Assembly (NCBI GenBank): GCA_017400135.1
Contig: JAFPVJ010000012.1
Location: 1 to 64,000 of the forward strand
Direction of reading: 5' to 3'
Source: Bacteroidales bacterium
Lineage (GTDB): Bacteria > Bacteroidota > Bacteroidia > Bacteroidales > UBA932
DNA length: 64,000 nt
The translations under genes and the position numbers were made by a program. Shown here piece by piece: positions 58,668 through 64,000 of the stretch (positions are counted from its first letter, which is position 1; each line of letters opens with the position of its first letter). The notes under the pieces were generated by a model, which was not told the origin of the DNA, searched no databases, and saw only the letters and a list, made by a program, of their open reading frames with translations.

Positions 58668-60251
58668 ATGAACCGATTTCTAACGATAATTCTTTGTAGC
58701 CTGGCGCTTCTGTCCTGCACCGGCGGCCGGAAAACGGCCGTGGAGACCCTCCGGGCCGCGCAGGCCGACGTCGAGGAATTCGGCTTCATCCCGGACGCGG
58801 ACGAAGGGCGACTGGAAGCTGCCGCGGACTGGTTCGAACGCCACAGTCCGGCAAAGGACCGCATCGCGGCCTGGTCCCTGCTGGCCGGCGTCCAGGAGCA
58901 GGAAGACGCCCTGCACAAGGCGGTGATCTCCTACGAAAAGGCGCTGAGAGCAGCCAGGGAAGCCCGGGACGATGCCGCACGGGGCCGCACGGGCCGCCGC
59001 TTGGCCCACGTCTACAACGCATCGCGCGAATATGTCCCCGCCGCCCGCGAACTCTACTCCGCCTGGGAAGCATACCGGCGCGCGGCATCCAACGAGACGG
59101 ACAGCCTGGCGGCCGCGGCGCTCCGGGCAGAGGAAAGGGCCACCCTGCTCGAATACGGTCAGGCCTGGTACAACCTTGAGGACCTCGCGCAGGCCGAAAA
59201 AGTCTATCAGGCCGTCCTCTCCGAGGCCCACGAAGCCTCCGACACCCTAACCGAAGTCGGGGCTCTGCGCAGTTATGCCGCGCTCCTGCTCCAGAAAGAC
59301 CCGCCGGACCCGGCATCGGCCGTGGAACTGCTTTCCCGCGTCGCGGACGACCTGCACCACCCCCTGTCCAGCGCCGACCAGGGCGTGCTGTCCTGGTCCT
59401 ATTCGCTTCTGGGGCAGGCTGCCGAAGCGCAGATGCGCCTGCGTAGAGCCTTTGCTCAGGCGGAAACCGCCTCCGACCGCAGCCAGGCCCGTTTCCGCGC
59501 TTATCAGATTGCGGCTCACGAAGGTCGCAGCGCAGATGCGCTCAAGGCCTTGGAAAAGGTGGTCGAAGCCGGCAACGATGCGGATAATACCGCCATGCGG
59601 GACGCCGTCTCCCTGGCGCGCGAGGATTATCTGGAGTCGCAGGGCGCCCTGGCGGCCGAGCGGCTGCGTTCGTCCCGGCTGGGAATCTGGGCGCTGCTCT
59701 TCCTGCTGATCGCCGTGGCCAGTACGGCCCTCTGGTACCTCCGGGCGCGCCGCGAGGAGATCCGGCGCCTGCGCGAGGAAGCCGAAGAAACCATCGCCAC
59801 GGCCGAGGAACTGCGCCAGCGCCTGGCGGAGTCCTCGCGGGTGCTGAAAGGCACCGTCGCCGGCAAGAACGAGATCCTGGAGCGCCTCTGCGAGCAGTAT
59901 TACATCTACGGCGAATCCTCCGACAAACTGCCTTCGCGCCTTTTGAAAGAGGTGAAAAACGCCATCAGCGGCCTGCGGGACGACCCCGGGACGCTTGAGA
60001 GTTTCGAGAAGGCGGTCAATACGGCCCACGACGGCGCGGTGGACAAGCTGCGCGCCCAGCTGCCGCGCTGCAAGGACGAGGACGTCAAGCTCTTCGTGCT
60101 GGCGGCCTCGGGCCTGAGCCGGACCGCGATGGCCACCATCCTGGAGAAGGAGAAGGGCGTGGTGAACAACCGCCTCTGGCGGCTCAAGGGCCGCATCGCG
60201 GATGCCCAGGCCCCGGACAAGGACCTGCTCCTGGCTTGCCTGGAAGGCTGA
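58668..60251 (+). CDS. Membrane-anchored TPR regulator with C-terminal HTH
   Basis: From the ATG at 58668 the protein has 527 residues. It has a lipoprotein-like signal (CSLALLSCTGG), a helical TPR array (about 20-340, with repeats such as AVISYEKALRAAREARDDAA and LAQAEKVYQAVLSEA), one membrane span near 345-366, a charged coiled coil (about 368-410) and a C-terminal winged/LuxR-like HTH (about 465-520: DEDVKLFVLAASGLSRTAMATIL, KGVVNNRLWRLKGRI). This architecture is common in Bacteroidota and suggests sensing outside and DNA binding inside. Location next to the GH operon makes that operon a possible target. A TTG at 58638 is excluded by the -7 box. Confidence 0.78.
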   Translation: MNRFLTIILCSLALLSCTGGRKTAVETLRAAQADVEEFGFIPDADEGRLEAAADWFERHSPAKDRIAAWSLLAGVQEQEDALHKAVISYEKALRAAREARDDAARGRTGRRLAHVYNASREYVPAARELYSAWEAYRRAASNETDSLAAAALRAEERATLLEYGQAWYNLEDLAQAEKVYQAVLSEAHEASDTLTEVGALRSYAALLLQKDPPDPASAVELLSRVADDLHHPLSSADQGVLSWSYSLLGQAAEAQMRLRRAFAQAETASDRSQARFRAYQIAAHEGRSADALKALEKVVEAGNDADNTAMRDAVSLAREDYLESQGALAAERLRSSRLGIWALLFLLIAVASTALWYLRARREEIRRLREEAEETIATAEELRQRLAESSRVLKGTVAGKNEILERLCEQYYIYGESSDKLPSRLLKEVKNAISGLRDDPGTLESFEKAVNTAHDGAVDKLRAQLPRCKDEDVKLFVLAASGLSRTAMATILEKEKGVVNNRLWRLKGRIADAQAPDKDLLLACLEG

Positions 60252-60266
60252 TAATCAATACAAACC

Positions 60267-61616
60267 ATGATATATTCCAAACTGATCTCTTGCGCGCTCG
60301 CCGCCCTGCTGACCCTGGGCGCTTGCCAGAACGTGAAATACGCCGACCGCTACGGTTTCCTGCCGGAGAATGACGCCCTGGCCAATTCCGAGGCCTTCCA
60401 GCGCTGCCTGGACGGCGGCGGCCGGATCAAGGTGCGCAAGAGGGGCGAATACAAGGTCTGCCGCACCCTGCTGATCGACGGCGGGACGGAGTTGACCTTC
60501 GCCGACGGCGTCGTGCTCTCCAAGGCTCTGGGCCCCGACAGCGTGGGCGCGCGTTTCGTCTTCCTCAACCGGGGCGCGCTGACGCGGGAATTCGACGAGG
60601 ACATCAGCGTCCGCGGCCTGCACATCCGCTGCAACGGCCTGGACCGCGGGCAGGACATCCCCACGATCGTGGGCATGCTCTGCCAGGTCGGATTCTTCTA
60701 TGTCAAGCATCTGCGGGTGGAAGATTTCACGATACTGGACCTGCCGCCGAAGGATTTCGCGCTGCAGATCTGCACCTTCGAGGACGCCGTGGTGGAGCGC
60801 GTGCACATCGAGGGGATGAAGGACGCCGTGCATTTCGGGCCGGGGCGCGGATTTGCCGTGCGGCACGGGGTCTTCAAGACCTACGACGACCCGATTGCGC
60901 TCAACGCCCACGACTATACGACCAGCAATCCCGAATTGGGCTGGATCGAGGACGGCGTGATCGAGGACTGCATCGACCTGGACGACCCGGAGCATGGCAC
61001 GACCGGCTTTTTCGCCCGCATCCTGGCGGGCGGCTGGCGCGACTGGGAGGAAGGGATGGACATCCAGTCGTCGGGCGACGCCGTCGTTTCGGAGGGCCGG
61101 ATCTACCGTTCCAACGGGCCGAAGGAGAAGGTGAATTATACTTCGACGGTCCGGCCGACGCATCTGTCGGGGACGCAAACCTATCCGGACGGGATCACCT
61201 GGACGATGTCGCAGGACCGGAACATCTGCCACAGCTGCGGCGTGCGCAACGTGGTCTTCCGGGATATTCGCCTGGCGAAGAAGCGCCACGTGGCCCTCTG
61301 CCTGCATTTCGACCACGACCAGTATTCGCGGAGTTACTATCCGTATGCGGAGATCCCGGTCCAGAGCAACATCGTCTTCGAACGGGTTTTTGTCGAGAAT
61401 GAGATTCCCTGCCTGATCCAGAGCCGCACGCCGGTGGACAGCATCATCGTCCGGGATTCGAAGATCGGCAGCAGCCAGATCCGCATGCTGAACGCCATCG
61501 ACGCCCCCGGGATGCAGTACGATACGACGCTGGTGCGCCTGGAGCGGGTCGAAGCCGACGACCCCGAGACCGTCGTCTATGCGGCGCAGGGCCGGCCGGT
61601 GAAGGTGGTGCGGTGA
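60267..61616 (+). CDS. Right-handed beta-helix lipoprotein (pectate-lyase-like)
   Basis: This 449-residue protein has a lipoprotein signal (LLTLGACQN). It follows the pectate-lyase/polygalacturonase-like pattern: an N-terminal fold with GGGRIKVRKRGEYKVCRTLLIDGGTELTFADG, then repeating short strands (ISVRGLHIRC, VEDFTILDLPPKDFALQIC, VERVHIEGMKDAVHFG, VFKTYDDPIALNAHD). No complete GH28 catalytic triplet is obvious, though the DDPIALN segment corresponds to the usual active-site turn. It probably binds or cleaves a polysaccharide at the cell surface. It starts 15 nt after the TPR-HTH gene and ends next to the convergent ligase gene. Confidence 0.68.
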   Translation: MIYSKLISCALAALLTLGACQNVKYADRYGFLPENDALANSEAFQRCLDGGGRIKVRKRGEYKVCRTLLIDGGTELTFADGVVLSKALGPDSVGARFVFLNRGALTREFDEDISVRGLHIRCNGLDRGQDIPTIVGMLCQVGFFYVKHLRVEDFTILDLPPKDFALQICTFEDAVVERVHIEGMKDAVHFGPGRGFAVRHGVFKTYDDPIALNAHDYTTSNPELGWIEDGVIEDCIDLDDPEHGTTGFFARILAGGWRDWEEGMDIQSSGDAVVSEGRIYRSNGPKEKVNYTSTVRPTHLSGTQTYPDGITWTMSQDRNICHSCGVRNVVFRDIRLAKKRHVALCLHFDHDQYSRSYYPYAEIPVQSNIVFERVFVENEIPCLIQSRTPVDSIIVRDSKIGSSQIRMLNAIDAPGMQYDTTLVRLERVEADDPETVVYAAQGRPVKVVR

Positions 61617-61617
61617 T

Positions 61618-63264
61618 TTATTGATCCTTCTTCGGCGCTTCCCCGTCCTCTTTCTTCTCCTTGTAGAGGAAGCGCTTGATCTTGAGGGTGGCGGTCTTGA
61701 TGAAAGGCTCTTTCTCCACCTCGACGTCGGAGATGCGGCTGCTGCGGTTGACGCGCTCGTTGACGAACTTCAGGATCTCTTCGCGGCGGCGCGCCATGTC
61801 CTCGATGAAGCGGTCCTGGTTCTCGTAGTTCCAGTCCAGGACGTTGTCGTTGAAATGGACGAGGGCGACGAGGCGGCCGTTCCGCTTGACGACCAGCGAC
61901 TCGCTGATGTCCTTGATGTTGTTGATCACGCTCTCGATCTCCTCGGGGTAGATATTCTCCCCGGAAGGGCCGATGATCACGCTGCCCATGCGCCCCTTGA
62001 TGGAATAGCGCCCGCGCTTGTCCACGCTGGCCAGGTCGCCGGTGCGGAACCAGCCGTCCTTGGTAAAGACAGACTGCGTGCGGTCGTAGTCCTTGTAGTA
62101 ACCACGCATCACGTTGTCGCCCTTGACGACGATTTCGCCCTCCCCTGTCTCGGGGTCCCTGTTTTCGAGCCGGACCTGAATGCCATAAGCCGCGATGCCG
62201 GTCGTTCCGATATGTGTCTGGCGCGGGTTGGCGTTGCAGATCAGGGGCGCCGTCTCCGTCAGGCCGTAACCGATGGCGTAAGGGAAATGCGCCTTCTTCA
62301 GGAACTTTTCGACTTCGATATCCAGCTTGGCACCGCCGATGCCGAAGAACTTGATCCGCCCGCCGAAGGTCTTCTTGAGCCGCATTCCCACCAGCCAGTA
62401 GAGCAGGGCGGGGAAGTATTTCTTCAGGTGGCTCAGGAAACGGCTCTTCTCCACCGTCGGCACGATGCTGGCGCGGTAGATCTTTTCGATGACCAGGGGC
62501 ACGGAGAGCATCACCGTCGGCCGTATCTTGGAGAAGGACGGAATCAGCACCGAAGGGGTCGGGGGCCGGTTGAGATAATAGGTCGCCGCGCCGTGCGAGA
62601 AGGCGTAGAGCATCCCGATGCTCATCTCATAGGTGTGCGCCAGGGGCAGGATGGACAGGAATACGTCCCGCTTGTACACGTGCTGGGCCTTCCAGGCTTC
62701 CAGGATATTGGTAACGAAGTTCCGATGGCTCAGCATCACGCCCTTCGCGGCGCCGGAGGTGCCGGAGGTGTAGATGATGCAGGCCAGGTTGTCGGGCGTC
62801 GGCGCAGAAATCGTCCCATTGCAAGTATAAGCTTCATCGCCCACGCGGGCGATGGACAGGTCGTCGGTATAGAAGACGATGCGCAGCTGCGCCAGGACGT
62901 GCTCCGGAATCTTGTCATAGAGGCGCTTCGACACGAAGGCCGCCTTCGCCTCAGAATGGGTGATGATGTTGCCGACTTCGTTGGGCGTGAGCTCGGTCAG
63001 CATCGGAACGGCGATGCGTCCGAACGCCACGGCGGAGAAATAGGCTACCGGCCAGTTGGGCATGTTCTGCGACAGGATGGCGATGCGGTCGCCGCTGTTG
63101 ACGCCGAAATTGGCCAGCTGCTCGGACAGATGCCGGCAGCGGTCTCCGAATTCCTGGTAAGTATATTGTTCGCTTCCGTCAGAAAAGCAGAAAGAAGTCC
63201 GCTTGGAAAACTTGGATATGGAATAGTTGAATACTTCGGTGAGAGTCTGAAACTTATGTCTCAT
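61618..63264 (-). CDS. Long-chain acyl-CoA/acyl-ACP ligase (AMP-forming)
   Basis: This 548-residue enzyme activates fatty acids through an acyl-adenylate. The ANL motifs are complete: IIYTSGTSGAAKGVMLSH (P-loop), YGLTETAPL, then GWFRTGDLASVDKRGRYSIKGR and the hinge, and the C-terminal region with FIKTATLKIKRFLY carrying the catalytic Lys. The N-terminal layout matches the FadD/AAS-like group common in Bacteroidota. The start overlaps the stop of the acyltransferase gene by 1 nt, so both are translationally coupled. Substrates may be exogenous fatty acids used for phospholipid synthesis. Confidence 0.9.
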   Translation of the reverse strand: MRHKFQTLTEVFNYSISKFSKRTSFCFSDGSEQYTYQEFGDRCRHLSEQLANFGVNSGDRIAILSQNMPNWPVAYFSAVAFGRIAVPMLTELTPNEVGNIITHSEAKAAFVSKRLYDKIPEHVLAQLRIVFYTDDLSIARVGDEAYTCNGTISAPTPDNLACIIYTSGTSGAAKGVMLSHRNFVTNILEAWKAQHVYKRDVFLSILPLAHTYEMSIGMLYAFSHGAATYYLNRPPTPSVLIPSFSKIRPTVMLSVPLVIEKIYRASIVPTVEKSRFLSHLKKYFPALLYWLVGMRLKKTFGGRIKFFGIGGAKLDIEVEKFLKKAHFPYAIGYGLTETAPLICNANPRQTHIGTTGIAAYGIQVRLENRDPETGEGEIVVKGDNVMRGYYKDYDRTQSVFTKDGWFRTGDLASVDKRGRYSIKGRMGSVIIGPSGENIYPEEIESVINNIKDISESLVVKRNGRLVALVHFNDNVLDWNYENQDRFIEDMARRREEILKFVNERVNRSSRISDVEVEKEPFIKTATLKIKRFLYKEKKEDGEAPKKDQ

Positions 63265-63815
63265 CAGTGCGTTATGTATTTTTCGGGATGTTTCCCGACG
63301 AGGTGCATGTCTTCGTACATCTGCTGGATGCGCTTCATGTCGGCGCGCGCGTCATCGGTCAGCTCGACTTTCTGGCCGCGGCCCACGCGCTTGGTCTTCC
63401 AGTCGAAATAGCCCAGATAGACGGGGATGTTCGCTTCCCGCGCGATCAGGTGGAAGCCCGTTTTCCAGTTCTTGACCGGTTTACGGGTGCCTTCCGGCGC
63501 CAGGGCCAGGTGGAAGGATCCGGGCTTCTCCATCTCCTCGATGACGCTCTTGAGCAGGGCGGTCGCATTGGACCGGTCCACGGGAATGGCGCCGAGCTTG
63601 CGCATCAGGGGGCCCAAAGGGAAAAAGAACATGCTCTTCTTGACCATGCAGCGGGCATAGCCGCCCACGGAGGTATAGTACAGGTAGGAAATGGCAAAGT
63701 CCCAGATCGAAGTGTGCGGGACGCCCAGGATGATACATTTCTCTTCTTCAACCGGCGGCTCTACGGCCGTCCATCCCAAGGCTTTCAGCAGCCATCCGCA
63801 GAATTTTCTCCACAT
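63264..63815 (-). CDS. 1-acylglycerol-3-phosphate-type acyltransferase
   Basis: From the ATG at 63815 the protein has 183 residues. The acyltransferase motif HTSIWD (HX4D) and the substrate motif LAPEGTRKP are present, plus GAIPVDRS between them, as in PlsC-like enzymes that transfer acyl chains to lysophosphatidate. The short length and lack of long membrane spans match the compact Bacteroidota group. A TTG at 63845 would add ten residues and is less likely. The neighbouring acyl-CoA ligases supply activated fatty acids, which supports a phospholipid or lipid-modification role. Confidence 0.85.
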   Translation of the reverse strand: MWRKFCGWLLKALGWTAVEPPVEEEKCIILGVPHTSIWDFAISYLYYTSVGGYARCMVKKSMFFFPLGPLMRKLGAIPVDRSNATALLKSVIEEMEKPGSFHLALAPEGTRKPVKNWKTGFHLIAREANIPVYLGYFDWKTKRVGRGQKVELTDDARADMKRIQQMYEDMHLVGKHPEKYITH

Positions 63816-63870
63816 AAGGTTTAAGTATAAGTGCGAGCGCTGCAAATATCATACCTGCCACCCCCTCCTG

Positions 63871-64000
63871 TCAGGCGTTCAAATCGGTGTACAAAGAGCG
63901 TTTGATGGAGTGTTTGGGCGTGTGGACGAAAGCCTCTTTCATCAGCTCCAGGCCGGACAATTGGCTGTATCCGGGCAGGGCGCTGTTGATCCGGCTCCGC
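63871..64000 (-). CDS. C-terminal end of a second AMP-forming acyl ligase
   Basis: Only the last ~42 residues lie in the window: SRINSALPGYSQLSGLELM and then AFVHTPKHSIKRSLYTDLNA before a TGA at 63873-63871. The TPKxSIKR block is the C-terminal catalytic-Lys region of acyl-CoA synthetases. It lies about 55 nt upstream of the acyltransferase gene in the same direction, so a lipid operon of at least three genes continues to the right. The start and most of the protein are outside the window. Confidence 0.65.
   Translation of the reverse strand, partial: RSRINSALPGYSQLSGLELMKEAFVHTPKHSIKRSLYTDLNA

Overview
The window is high-GC chromosomal DNA from a Bacteroidales-type bacterium (Bacteroidota). 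The evidence is a SusC/SusD pair, S46 dipeptidyl-peptidase, DUF1735-type and fimbrillin-like lipoproteins, an EF-G paralogue, an Rpn/PDDEXK nuclease, a TPR-TM-HTH regulator, and repeated Bacteroidota promoters (-7 TAnnTTTG, sometimes with -33 TTG/TTTG 19-20 nt upstream). I see no rRNA, tRNA, CRISPR array, IS element or phage module. The first ~0.75 kb is AT-richer and holds a degraded gene and a small membrane protein.

Layout. 1-4 kb: broken gene, small membrane protein, EF-G2-like factor, two small regulators. 4.3-15.4 kb: rnhB, S46 peptidase, lipoprotein, mrp, an SDR of the D-mannonate oxidoreductase type, a fused FAD/Fe-S oxidoreductase, aldehyde dehydrogenase, Rpn nuclease. 15.5-19.6 kb: a LytS/LytTR two-component system between two secreted-lipoprotein units, each preceded by the same double repeat at the same distance from its promoter. 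19.7-24.7 kb: sugar-acid/central-carbon run (kdgK, LarA-family enzyme, pdxB, gnd). 24.7-50 kb: a large polysaccharide/glycan utilization locus. One leftward operon runs MFS, sugar isomerase, mannose-6-phosphate-isomerase-like protein, ROK kinase, SusC, SusD, DUF1735 lipoprotein, DUF4855 lipoprotein and a DUF4855-DUF6259 fusion. A second leftward operon runs small peptide, two lipoproteins, GntR regulator. Both operons carry an identical 21-bp sequence just downstream of their -7 boxes. Divergent genes encode a phosphodiester-glycosidase protein, a GH130 and an aldose-epimerase-like protein. 51.4-58.6 kb: a second leftward carbohydrate operon (GH116, GH127, DUF4434 lipoprotein, sugar porter). 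58.7-64 kb: TPR-HTH regulator, beta-helix lipoprotein and a lipid cluster (acyltransferase, two AMP-forming ligases).

The most unusual signal is a set of GC-rich palindromic insertions inside open reading frames that keep the frame open. I recognise two families. Family A (four copies, in the ROK kinase, the M6P-isomerase-like protein, the MFS transporter and the DUF4434 lipoprotein) shares a hairpin core and occurs in both orientations relative to the host gene. Family B (three clear copies in the epimerase-like gene, one looser relative in the FAD/Fe-S oxidoreductase) shares a different ~85-nt palindrome. They fall in linkers or loops and add about 27-68 residues each. They resemble in principle the in-frame palindromic elements of Rickettsia but look like a separate system.

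All functions are read from sequence motifs and family knowledge; no database search was run.
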